Assembly: GCF_003514505.1 (NCBI RefSeq)
Contig: NZ_DOPX01000026.1
Coordinates: forward strand, 1 to 64,000
Source of the DNA: Proteiniclasticum sp.
Lineage (GTDB): Bacteria > Bacillota > Clostridia > Clostridiales > Clostridiaceae
Reading direction: 5' to 3'
DNA length: 64,000 nt
Part shown: in pieces, positions 15,530 to 22,054 of the stretch
Layout of the letters: each line of letters begins with the position of its first letter
Numbering within the stretch: the first letter of the stretch is position 1
Notes under the pieces: generated by a model
Databases searched by the model: none
Seen by the model: the letters and a program-made list of their open reading frames with translations, nothing else
Told to the model about the DNA's origin: nothing
Program-made: the position numbers and the translations under genes

Positions 15530-15540
15530 CTTACATCGCT

Positions 15541-16005
15541 ATGAAAAAGCTTAAGGATAACCTTACAGGAAGAACCTTTGGTAGGCTTACAGTATTGGCA
15601 CCCATTGATGTTAAAGTTGACCGCGGGAGAACTCTTTATGAATCTAGGTGTGAATGTGGTAAGACTATAATTACTAGAAGAGACAATCTTTTATCTGGAG
15701 ATACAAGAAGCTGTGGATGTCTAAAACTTGAAATAACTAAAGAGCGAACATCTAGAATGAGATCTGTGAATCTAAAGAATGGTACTAACACAGGAAGAAT
15801 TAAGGACAATAGTATACAGCGCAATAATACATCAGGAGTACGAGGTGTATCCTGGCACAAGAAAAGCGGAAAGTGGACAGTCAGAATTCAGGCAGCAGGT
15901 AAGTCAATTTCTCTCGGCTACACTTCCAATCTGGAGGAAGCCAAACAAATGAGAAAGGAAGCTGAAGAGAAGTACTTTAAACCATTACTAGACAATAAAG
16001 ATTAA
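15541..16005 (+). CDS. AP2-domain DNA-binding protein with zinc-ribbon N-terminus
   Basis: This 154-residue protein starts with a domain that holds two Cys pairs (CECGK and SCGC, about residues 38-59). It ends with an AP2-type DNA-binding domain (about 95-150) whose pattern is NTSGVRGVSWHKKSGKWTV ... SLGYTSNLEEAKQMRKEAE. Phage AP2 proteins of this build are often linked to HNH homing endonucleases or are stand-alone derivatives; no HNH catalytic core is visible here, so DNA binding without cleavage is likely. It closes the plus-strand left-end unit. Confidence 0.7.
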   Translation: MKKLKDNLTGRTFGRLTVLAPIDVKVDRGRTLYESRCECGKTIITRRDNLLSGDTRSCGCLKLEITKERTSRMRSVNLKNGTNTGRIKDNSIQRNNTSGVRGVSWHKKSGKWTVRIQAAGKSISLGYTSNLEEAKQMRKEAEEKYFKPLLDNKD

Positions 16006-16032
16006 AGGGAGCTGAATGCTCCCTTCTTTACT

Positions 16033-16290
16033 TCATAAGTTTCTTAGGTACCAGTGCATTGTATCTCTCTCATAAGAAATCTTAATCTTGCTCGGGTGAT
16101 CATCTACAGTGCAGTCGCAGAGATACTCGTACATGACATTACCGTTCCATTTGTTAATCTTCTTGTCTAGAACCTTCAGCACTCGTCCTTTGTATTGCGC
16201 ACCACCTGCACCAAATCTAAATGTAACAGGTCTAGGCGGTTCACCTGGTTTTGAATAACTCATGACCTCAACTCTCATTAGCTCCTGCAT
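16033..16290 (-). CDS. prophage hypothetical protein
   Basis: This 85-residue protein has two cysteines in a CDC stretch and a mixed beta-like composition. No family was recognised. GGGGGAG precedes the ATG. It is the last of three small minus-strand genes (16744-16033) that converge on the plus-strand left-end unit. Confidence 0.5.
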   Translation of the reverse strand: MQELMRVEVMSYSKPGEPPRPVTFRFGAGGAQYKGRVLKVLDKKINKWNGNVMYEYLCDCTVDDHPSKIKISYERDTMHWYLRNL

Positions 16291-16313
16291 TGATCACTCC
16301 CCCTTTTCAAACA

Positions 16314-16517
16314 TTATAGAACATTTGTTCTTAAAATAAAAGAGAGAAATTCTTCTGGGCTGTCAATTAAGACCACGCCATCATTCTCCTGGAACGCTTC
16401 TAGGACTCGTGGTCGCACACTTTGTTTCAGTATATGGGACTTGTTGCAGCACGAAAAATAGACCAAGCCACCGATGGTGTTCAAATCATGGTTCTTCTCG
16501 CAATAAATACATTTCAT
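16314..16517 (-). CDS. small putative zinc-binding protein
   Basis: This 67-residue protein begins CIYCEKNH and continues with SCCNKSH, a likely four-ligand zinc site. The C-terminal half is hydrophobic and acidic. A ribosome site (GAGGTGAGGAAC) lies next to the ATG. It sits between two other small minus-strand genes. Function unknown. Confidence 0.5.
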   Translation of the reverse strand: MKCIYCEKNHDLNTIGGLVYFSCCNKSHILKQSVRPRVLEAFQENDGVVLIDSPEEFLSFILRTNVL

Positions 16518-16576
16518 AGTTCCTCACCTCCATAAGCTAACTATGCGAGGATCAATGAAAAAGCATCATTAAGCAA

Positions 16577-16744
16577 CTATAATTTTTTCATAAGTGCTGA
16601 CATTGCACCAAGCAAGATTAAACCAATGAAACTCAACGCTATTACAGGTGCTTTAGGGTATTTTGCACTATCAAGTAATAGTGCAGCAATCACAATAAAT
16701 CCAATGAGAATAAAAAATAGCATGATCCTCTTAAATACTTTCAT
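16577..16744 (-). CDS. 55-residue two-helix membrane protein
   Basis: The reading frame encodes 55 residues with two hydrophobic segments (about 7-24 and 33-52), separated by a polar DSAKYPK loop, and a KKL end. AAGGAGAGG stands six bases before the ATG, a strong ribosome site. It lies in the attL-proximal cargo zone. Small two-helix proteins at such sites can act in superinfection exclusion, but nothing in the sequence proves it. Confidence 0.6.
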   Translation of the reverse strand: MKVFKRIMLFFILIGFIVIAALLLDSAKYPKAPVIALSFIGLILLGAMSALMKKL

Positions 16745-16792
16745 ATTACCTCTCCTTCTGCGTAATTTACCATAAGTATATCGAACTTTCAG

Positions 16793-16820
16793 AGAGTTTC
16801 ATACTTTAGATTGAGACTCT
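16793..16820. promoter_or_regulatory. inverted repeat, candidate operator of the RHH gene
   Basis: Nine-base arms at 16793-16801 and 16812-16820 (AGAGTTTCA and TGAGACTCT, one mismatch) overlap the -35 of the promoter for the ribbon-helix-helix gene at 16904. Autorepression would be typical for such a small regulator; this is inference. Confidence 0.3.
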
Positions 16821-16833
16821 TATGTGCTATACT
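16805..16833 (+). promoter_or_regulatory. possible promoter of the RHH gene
   Basis: TTTAGA (16805-16810) and TATACT (16828-16833) are 17 bases apart. A hairpin (CCCCACAC at 16858-16865 with GTGTGGGG at 16872-16879) follows in the leader before the ribosome site. Confidence 0.45.
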
Positions 16834-16903
16834 TCTATAAAGATAGACCCCTATCTTCCCCACACAACGAGGTGTGGGGTAAACTTTTATTGTGGAGGAT
16901 ATT

Positions 16904-17053
16904 ATGGGAAAAACCGAAAATACAAAGTTACTGTTGGCAATACCATCTGAACTCAAAGAGCAGCTGCAGGCTGAAGGAGATAAGGTTCATAGATCACTAA
17001 ACAATTACATTCTCTGGCTGCTTGTCCACAGGAATGACTCAGAAAACAAATAG
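16904..17053 (+). CDS. ribbon-helix-helix (Arc-like) small protein
   Basis: The 49-residue product reads as a minimal ribbon-helix-helix DNA-binding protein: a short beta strand (TKLLLAIPSEL), then helix A (KEQLQAEGDKVH) and helix B (SLNNYILWLLVHR). TGGAGGAT lies at the correct distance before the ATG. The gene stands alone on the plus strand between two minus-strand units, with its own terminator. It probably regulates a neighbour or itself. An antitoxin role is possible, but no toxin-like partner lies directly downstream. Confidence 0.65.
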   Translation: MGKTENTKLLLAIPSELKEQLQAEGDKVHRSLNNYILWLLVHRNDSENK

Positions 17054-17060
17054 AACTTGA

Positions 17061-17088
17061 CCCTACACAAAAAAGTGTGGGGTTTTTT
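17061..17088 (+). terminator. terminator of the RHH gene
   Basis: CCCTACAC (17061-17068) pairs with GTGTGGGG (17075-17082) including G-U pairs, followed by six T residues. The arms echo the leader hairpin at 16858-16879. Confidence 0.8.
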
Positions 17089-17099
17089 GTGCTCAAAAA

Positions 17100-17118
17100 A
17101 AGCCGGGGTTACCGGCTT
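17100..17118 (-). terminator. terminator of the nuclease cassette
   Basis: A 7-bp GC-rich stem (17100-17106 with 17112-17118) is followed on the minus strand by a T run. It lies 13 bases beyond the stop of the nuclease gene and faces the RHH terminator. Confidence 0.75.
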
Positions 17119-17131
17119 ACTGTTGTGTCTA

Positions 17132-17815
17132 TTATAGAACGTCTTCTCCAGGATGCTTACTAATTAATTTCGTAATTGAAGTATCCATCTCTAATGCAAG
17201 TATTTTATCGTGTAACAATTGAAAAAAAGGGTACCCATCTTTTACTAGCTCAAAGTCTACAATATTAAAATCAAGTATACAAAATCTTGACTCAGTTTTT
17301 TCCTTACATAAATAGAACTTTTTAATTAAACCACTTGCATCTTGCCAATTAGTTCCGGTTACACCTTTATACGAAAAAAGTATTCCAAGTTGCTTGGATG
17401 TAGTTAAAAGTAAACTAGCAAATTTACCAACATAAGTTACATCAACTTTTTTTGAATAATTCTTACATTCGCATAAGAAGTTATTGAACCTTGGATCTAA
17501 TAAATTATTTGCTATCATTACCTTAATTGAATTTTTCGATGTTATTACCTGATCTATCTCGTTTGTGCCTGTTCTAACTCCTGGAATAAGATGAAAATAA
17601 TTGTCATAAACCCCTAGCAGAAATGAAACAAGGTCTTCCAGAGACGCTCTCTTTTCTTCAGTACTCGACTTGCTTGAGTTAATTCTTTTAAAGTACTCAA
17701 GCCTATCAGTATATTCTTTCATTTGATCGTCAGTAAGCTTACTAATTTCTTTTAACGAAAACTCTTCATTCATTTCTTTCGCTAGTTCTAACAATGTCAT
17801 TCCTCTAGTATTCAT
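17132..17815 (-). CDS. PD-(D/E)XK restriction-endonuclease-like protein
   Basis: This 227-residue protein has an N-terminal helical part (1-55) and an Mrr-like nuclease domain from about residue 58. Visible catalytic elements are a helix with Glu60 (RASLEDLV), the metal-binding strand NEID (85-88) and CECK (115-118), giving D88 ... E116-x-K118. A hydrophobic strand (LGILFSYKG, about 143-151) follows, as in Mrr/REase_4 proteins. The ATG overlaps the stop of the upstream gene by one base (TAATG), so the two are coupled. It is the last gene of a three-gene unit with its own promoter and terminator, in the cargo zone of the prophage. A role in defence against other phages or plasmids is likely but inferred. 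Confidence 0.65.
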   Translation of the reverse strand: MNTRGMTLLELAKEMNEEFSLKEISKLTDDQMKEYTDRLEYFKRINSSKSSTEEKRASLEDLVSFLLGVYDNYFHLIPGVRTGTNEIDQVITSKNSIKVMIANNLLDPRFNNFLCECKNYSKKVDVTYVGKFASLLLTTSKQLGILFSYKGVTGTNWQDASGLIKKFYLCKEKTESRFCILDFNIVDFELVKDGYPFFQLLHDKILALEMDTSITKLISKHPGEDVL

Positions 17816-18186
17816 TATTCCCCCAGAACTTTATATATTAAAATAGCACTATTAACTGAAAAAGTCTCTTCCCCACAGCTTTCACATATAAAGGTTTCAG
17901 GAATTAATGCCAATGTCTCAAACACTTCATTAATCCCACTATGTTTATTACAATTCCCACAATATAATTCATAATATCCTTTAACGTAACCAGCTTCTTC
18001 TAAATCGCTTAAAAATTGATATACTTGAAAGATGGTGACATTAAATTTCCTTTTAATAACTCCAGGATATATCCAAGATTTATTCTTATATTGCGTCAAA
18101 AAATTTTTAATTTCGACTAAAACCCTATCATCATCAATTGTCTTACTTAGAACTTGCTCTATTGGAACTGATATATTTGATAACAT
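17815..18186 (-). CDS. winged-helix/zinc-ribbon protein of the nuclease cassette
   Basis: This 123-residue protein has a helical or winged-helix region (WIYPGVIKRKFNVTIFQVYQFLSDLEEAGYV in outline, about residues 35-70). A zinc-ribbon pattern follows, with CGNC near 76-79 and CESC near 103-106. The Met at 18186 was chosen because GGAGAGGA precedes it; a start seven codons upstream is possible. The 5' end overlaps the preceding gene by 44 bases and the 3' end overlaps the nuclease start by one base. A sensor or DNA-recognition partner for the nuclease is a natural guess. I recognise no named family. Confidence 0.6.
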   Translation of the reverse strand: MLSNISVPIEQVLSKTIDDDRVLVEIKNFLTQYKNKSWIYPGVIKRKFNVTIFQVYQFLSDLEEAGYVKGYYELYCGNCNKHSGINEVFETLALIPETFICESCGEETFSVNSAILIYKVLGE

Positions 18187-19213
18187 GATCCATCCTCTCC
18201 ATTCCAATCAATACGTTGCTATAATAATGCTGGATTAAGCAATAATCCTCATTCATATAGCGAGTTACTACTTTCACATGTATGCTTCTTGTTTTAGTCT
18301 CATTTTCCCAAAGTAACTCGAACCATGGATAATCTGACATTTCTTCTATCTCATAAATAAAGTTTTTCAGTGCATCTTCTAAATCAGGATACTTCCTCAA
18401 ATCATCAGCGTGATCTTTAATTATATCAACTAATTCACCGATAAATGGTAAAATGTAATCCTCATTATTGCCTACGCTTAATTCTGCTCTTCCACCAGAC
18501 GACAAATTCATACTTTGACCAATTAACTTAAGACTTTTGTTCTCTTTTGCGATACCATGTAAAAACATTAAATCTATAGGTATTAAAGTGATGTTAAACC
18601 TATCTTTTAGATCACTACGTATCAGTTTTACTAAGTTAGAATAAAAGAGAGGATTGTTATTTTTAAATGGCATAAGTAAAGTATCAAACCTAATTTCAAT
18701 TATTTTGATTGTGTTATGAAAAACAATAACTACTGGGTACTTCAACAATTCTTCTTTACCAGTTGTTGAGTTATAAGCGGAAAACGAAAAACAATATTTC
18801 AGAAAATCCATGTCATCAATTGTATATTTAATAGGATCCCCTAACTCTTTATGCGTATGATTTTCTTCAGTTGTATCTATAGTTTGAGAGTTCATCATAA
18901 TTTGAGGTACAATACTTTCATAATTGTCAATCTCAAAAGGAATAGAATACTTATAATCTTTAATTATTTCCCAGTTTTCAAACTCTTTAACACCTTTTTT
19001 ACTCTCTTTCAAAATCTTTAGCAGAGCTAACTCATTAACCATATCAGTGATATCCATTGCCTCTTCTTTTGATAGCTGTATTGGAACCTGCCCTGAATAT
19101 GCTATTTCGGCTTTTATCATTTTTTTAAGAATAAACCGTAACTGTTTTTGGGAATATTTTTTGATTGTGTGTTGTAAGTATTCGATATAGCTTCCGTAAT
19201 CCATTAAACTCAT
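18143..19213 (-). CDS. uncharacterised first gene of the nuclease cassette
   Basis: The 356-residue product is soluble, AT-rich in coding bias and matches no family I know. An N-terminal helical segment (1-80) precedes a mixed alpha/beta region; the C-terminal part contains a long acidic helix (DIIKDHADDLRKYPDLEDALKNF). The GTG/ATG choice is unclear: GGGGG stands directly before the first ATG (19213) but nine bases before the in-frame ATG at 19204, so the shorter form is preferred. A near-consensus promoter lies 50 bases upstream. It overlaps the next gene by 44 bases. Confidence 0.6.
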   Translation of the reverse strand: MSLMDYGSYIEYLQHTIKKYSQKQLRFILKKMIKAEIAYSGQVPIQLSKEEAMDITDMVNELALLKILKESKKGVKEFENWEIIKDYKYSIPFEIDNYESIVPQIMMNSQTIDTTEENHTHKELGDPIKYTIDDMDFLKYCFSFSAYNSTTGKEELLKYPVVIVFHNTIKIIEIRFDTLLMPFKNNNPLFYSNLVKLIRSDLKDRFNITLIPIDLMFLHGIAKENKSLKLIGQSMNLSSGGRAELSVGNNEDYILPFIGELVDIIKDHADDLRKYPDLEDALKNFIYEIEEMSDYPWFELLWENETKTRSIHVKVVTRYMNEDYCLIQHYYSNVLIGMERMDHVIKYISSNRASSK

Positions 19214-19262
19214 CCCCCATAATAAATTAAAAATGTATTTAATTTAGCATAAGCGATTTATT

Positions 19263-19291
19263 ATTATATATCAAGACTTATTATACGTCAA
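19263..19291 (-). promoter_or_regulatory. strong promoter of the nuclease cassette
   Basis: On the minus strand TTGACG (19286-19291) and TATAAT (19263-19268) are separated by exactly 17 bases, one of the best matches to sigma-A consensus in the window. It lies immediately after a terminator, which makes the cassette independent of the late phage operon. Confidence 0.8.
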
Positions 19292-19297
19292 CAGTAA

Positions 19298-19321
19298 AAA
19301 GCACCCCTTTCGGAGTACTTT
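19298..19321 (-). terminator. terminator between the membrane gene and the nuclease cassette
   Basis: Ten-base arms (19298-19307 with 19312-19321, two G-U pairs) close on a GAAA-type tetraloop, with T residues following on the minus strand. It insulates the cassette promoter from upstream late transcription. Confidence 0.8.
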
Positions 19322-19326
19322 AATTA

Positions 19327-19890
19327 CTACCCTATTCTATTTCTTCGCAAATCAATTTGAGTGATTATATTCTGAACTCTTATCATTTGTTCTTTTGAAA
19401 CTAAACTCGTCTTGATGATGCACCTGTAAGGTTCAATATTGCTTCCACGTTTAGCTTTAAACATTATCCGATGCATTTTGTTTGATAATCTTTGTATAAA
19501 GCTAAAAGGAACAAACTCGACTGATTCACCAAGATACTTCTCAATATTCTTCTTGCTGATTAACCACGAGTCAATAAGAACGTCTTTTTGTTCATTCTTG
19601 CCTATTTCAATTACTTCGCATATGATTCGAAAAAGGTTCTCAATCTTCTTGTCACAATCATTTTCGACATGTACTTCGATGTAGCCTTGATAGTTTCTCC
19701 TGCATTTTGAAGGGAGCCCTTTTCCTGCTCTAAATCTGTCTGAACCAAATTTCAATACAAGAAGTAAATAAAGTAAACCTATAACATACCTTACTACTTC
19801 TGAATTAATAGCATAAGCAAAAATGGCTAATACACTAAGTATCAGTAAACTCCCTAAATAATACTCGGTATTTGATATAATTCTTCTCAT
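19327..19890 (-). CDS. membrane protein with cytoplasmic domain, unknown
   Basis: This 187-residue protein has two hydrophobic helices at about residues 10-28 and 31-48. A basic loop and a soluble domain (about 60-187) follow, rich in Lys, Glu and Ile. No family is recognised. GAGGTGATCGA lies next to the ATG. It follows the amidase gene on the same strand after 90 bases; a TATAAT-like box in that gap suggests it may also have its own promoter. Position at the end of the lysis module, outside the lytic core, fits a lysogenic conversion or exclusion gene. Confidence 0.55.
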   Translation of the reverse strand: MRRIISNTEYYLGSLLILSVLAIFAYAINSEVVRYVIGLLYLLLVLKFGSDRFRAGKGLPSKCRRNYQGYIEVHVENDCDKKIENLFRIICEVIEIGKNEQKDVLIDSWLISKKNIEKYLGESVEFVPFSFIQRLSNKMHRIMFKAKRGSNIEPYRCIIKTSLVSKEQMIRVQNIITQIDLRRNRIG

Positions 19891-19980
19891 TCGATCACCT
19901 CATTTCTTATATCGAACAAGATCATTATAATTTAAGTAGCAAACTAATATTTTTTTTGTGTTTTAGAACTTGTATGAGAT

Positions 19981-21069
19981 TCACTTTATATACATCACCG
20001 ACACCCACCGTTCCTTGCCGATTCGGTACCATGCACCAGACTGCTCATATAGCTTCACATTGGCGCCATACTTCAGTGCTCCCACCTTCGCACCTCCTGG
20101 AGACTTCCTGACATTCAATCCAGCTGTGGCCGTCACGATCCCCTCCTGTAGCTTTACCTCAATCGGCGTAGCAACCTTTTCTAAAGAGATCCAGTCTGCA
20201 GAGACATATCCGGTAGGTGTTTCCCACCAGCCTCCCTGGAGGCCGTATAAGGTCACTGGTGCTCCTTTCTTGAGCTTACCGATAATTGTGTTGCTGACTC
20301 CTCTCCCTGACCGCACGTTGAGCACTGAGGCCATGACGTACCCAGTGAGTGACTCTTTGAGATATGTGGTGCTGCAGTACCCTTCAATACCTTTATATCT
20401 GACCTTTGCCCAGTTACCAGATGCCGAGTAGATATCCACCTTAGTGCCTTGTGGCATCGTAGCCAAGATTTTAAAGTTGGTGCCAGGACCATATCTCACA
20501 TTGAGGTTTTCGGAGCAAACCTTCTCATCGATAGGCTTATCAGGTGCTGGTACTACAGGATTGTCCATCGCTTTCTTTACATCATCGCGGAACATATCCA
20601 TGGTGTAGCCAAACTTAGACCACCAGTGACGAGGATCGCTGTGATTGGATCCTATGCCTAGAAGCCTGGCTTCGTAATGGCCGATGACGTGATCAACCGG
20701 AATGTTATACTCTTTACACCACTGAGCGACTTTCTTGATAGTGTTGGACAGTACCTTCCGGAAGTATGCTTCCGAGTGGTCTTTGTCCTCACACATTTCT
20801 ATCTGCAGACTATAACCATTTGCCTTGCCACCTACACCCCAAGCCCACATATTGAATGGGAGCAGCTGCCAGAACTCCAGATCATCAATGAATGCGTGTA
20901 CCGCCACCATAATCGAGGATTTGTTCCATCGGTTGAACCACTCCTTGGCCATGACTCCTGGAGTCGCTGTAGAGTGGATAATGATATGTGTAGGCTTGAT
21001 GCTGATGTTGTTCTTCTTGTTCCAGACGTAGCAGGGATTCTTCAGAATGAACTGTATAAACTCTTTCAT
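19981..21069 (-). CDS. phage endolysin, N-acetylmuramoyl-L-alanine amidase with SH3 repeats
   Basis: This 362-residue lysin has an N-terminal Amidase_2 domain (about 1-170). Zinc ligands are visible in IIIHSTATPG and HSDPRHWW, and the active-site region in VHAFID and WAWGVGG. Three bacterial SH3 domains follow (about 185-235, 240-290, 305-360), each opening with a LNVRSG-like strand (ENLNVRYGPG, SVLNVRSGRG, AGLNVRKSPG). The enzyme cuts the amide between MurNAc and L-alanine at the end of the lytic cycle; the SH3 units bind the cell wall. It overlaps or abuts the holin gene (one-base gap). Confidence 0.93.
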   Translation of the reverse strand: MKEFIQFILKNPCYVWNKKNNISIKPTHIIIHSTATPGVMAKEWFNRWNKSSIMVAVHAFIDDLEFWQLLPFNMWAWGVGGKANGYSLQIEMCEDKDHSEAYFRKVLSNTIKKVAQWCKEYNIPVDHVIGHYEARLLGIGSNHSDPRHWWSKFGYTMDMFRDDVKKAMDNPVVPAPDKPIDEKVCSENLNVRYGPGTNFKILATMPQGTKVDIYSASGNWAKVRYKGIEGYCSTTYLKESLTGYVMASVLNVRSGRGVSNTIIGKLKKGAPVTLYGLQGGWWETPTGYVSADWISLEKVATPIEVKLQEGIVTATAGLNVRKSPGGAKVGALKYGANVKLYEQSGAWYRIGKERWVSVMYIK

Positions 21070-21070
21070 G

Positions 21071-21562
21071 CTACTTCACCTCTTTCTTGATTTCTTCAAG
21101 TACTGATGGGCCTTTTTTATTACCTTCTTTGATCTGGATCAGTTTCTCTCTCAGAGGTTCATATACAATGATGCCAGCAGCCGCAAGATTCTCAATTAAA
21201 GATAATCCTTCCATGCCGAAATAGAAGAACATTGCCCCACCTCTAATGAGACCTTCTATGCCAAAGTACTCAGTAAGCATAATGTCCACCATATTTGCAA
21301 AGGCAATCATGATCCAAATTCCAACTTTCTTGTGAATCCCTTTAATTCCTTTTTCCGAAGATATGATTTTGAGGATGTTACCATAATAGATACCAGTGAA
21401 AATGTCTGCTGCCATGGCAAATGCTACTGCAAAAAATAAAATGTCCGCTCCACCTACCATAGCTGAGAATACACCTCCTATACATGCAATGATTCCTCCA
21501 AGGGACCATTCTTTCTTACTGTAAGCAAAGAGTTCCATAAATGCTGTTTTGATTAAATCCAT
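21071..21562 (-). CDS. phage holin (Phage_holin_4 type)
   Basis: The 163-residue product has three to four hydrophobic segments (about 22-50, 76-98, 105-130). The spacing and the ADIFTGIYYG stretch are characteristic of the toxin-secretion/phage-lysis holin family. It forms membrane lesions that release the amidase encoded one base downstream. The C-terminus is basic and hydrophilic (KEGNKKGPSVLEEIKKEVK), as usual. Confidence 0.88.
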   Translation of the reverse strand: MDLIKTAFMELFAYSKKEWSLGGIIACIGGVFSAMVGGADILFFAVAFAMAADIFTGIYYGNILKIISSEKGIKGIHKKVGIWIMIAFANMVDIMLTEYFGIEGLIRGGAMFFYFGMEGLSLIENLAAAGIIVYEPLREKLIQIKEGNKKGPSVLEEIKKEVK

Positions 21563-21590
21563 TTTCTACACTCCTTTTTCTAAATTAAAA

Positions 21591-21613
21591 GGACCTTCCA
21601 TTTCGGAAGATCC
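21591..21613 (-). terminator. terminator between tail and lysis modules
   Basis: Nine-base arms (21591-21599 with 21605-21613, one G-U pair) with a short loop are followed by T residues on the minus strand. The hairpin starts right after the stop of the 49-residue gene. Confidence 0.7.
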
Positions 21614-21614
21614 C

Positions 21615-21764
21615 TTACAAGTAGCCTAGCTGTCGGGCTATCTTTTCTAGTAGTTCGTCTTTTTCTTTCTGGGACAATTTCTTGAAGTCTTTACCCTTGA
21701 ATTTCTCTCGTTCTTTCTGTTCTTTGTCTTTTACTTCTTTGGATTCCCATTTGATATTTGCCAT
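21615..21764 (-). CDS. small phage protein before the holin
   Basis: The 49-residue, strongly charged product (KEVKDKEQKEREKFKGKDFKK) ends in KIARQLGYL, an end typical of small proteins located between tail fibre and holin genes in Firmicutes phages. GAGGTG stands before the ATG. Role unknown. Confidence 0.6.
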   Translation of the reverse strand: MANIKWESKEVKDKEQKEREKFKGKDFKKLSQKEKDELLEKIARQLGYL

Positions 21765-21766
21765 GT

Positions 21767-22054
21767 TTACACCTCGATCCAGTTTGGAAACTTTTCGAAT
21801 TCTGTCGCGTTTTCCCTGATGAAATTCATGACCTCTAAATACAATATTCCGTCTACAATTTCTGAGTGAGTAATAGGGTTGAATTCCAAAATTTCAGCCT
21901 CTATTTCCTGAACAATACCGTCAGGTAAACCCCTGAAATCAAACGTTTCTTTTTTCCCTTTATAGGTTGCTGTAACTATTCGATTTTCAAAAGAATAGGT
22001 TATATTCTCAAATCCTTCAGTAAATACAAAAATCGGACTGAAATATACTCTCAT
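21767..22054 (-). CDS. phage tail-module hypothetical protein
   Basis: This 95-residue protein is mostly beta-like with an acidic C-terminal helix. The ATG at 22054 was chosen over an upstream GTG because GGGAGG stands eight bases before it and because its ATG overlaps the previous stop (ATGA). It is coupled to the large fibre gene. No family recognised. Confidence 0.55.
   Translation of the reverse strand: MRVYFSPIFVFTEGFENITYSFENRIVTATYKGKKETFDFRGLPDGIVQEIEAEILEFNPITHSEIVDGILYLEVMNFIRENATEFEKFPNWIEV

Noticed and set aside
15122..17053. Toxin-antitoxin module suggested by the HTH and RHH genes
   Set aside because: Neither gene has a toxin-like partner in the correct position or orientation; only regulation can be supported.
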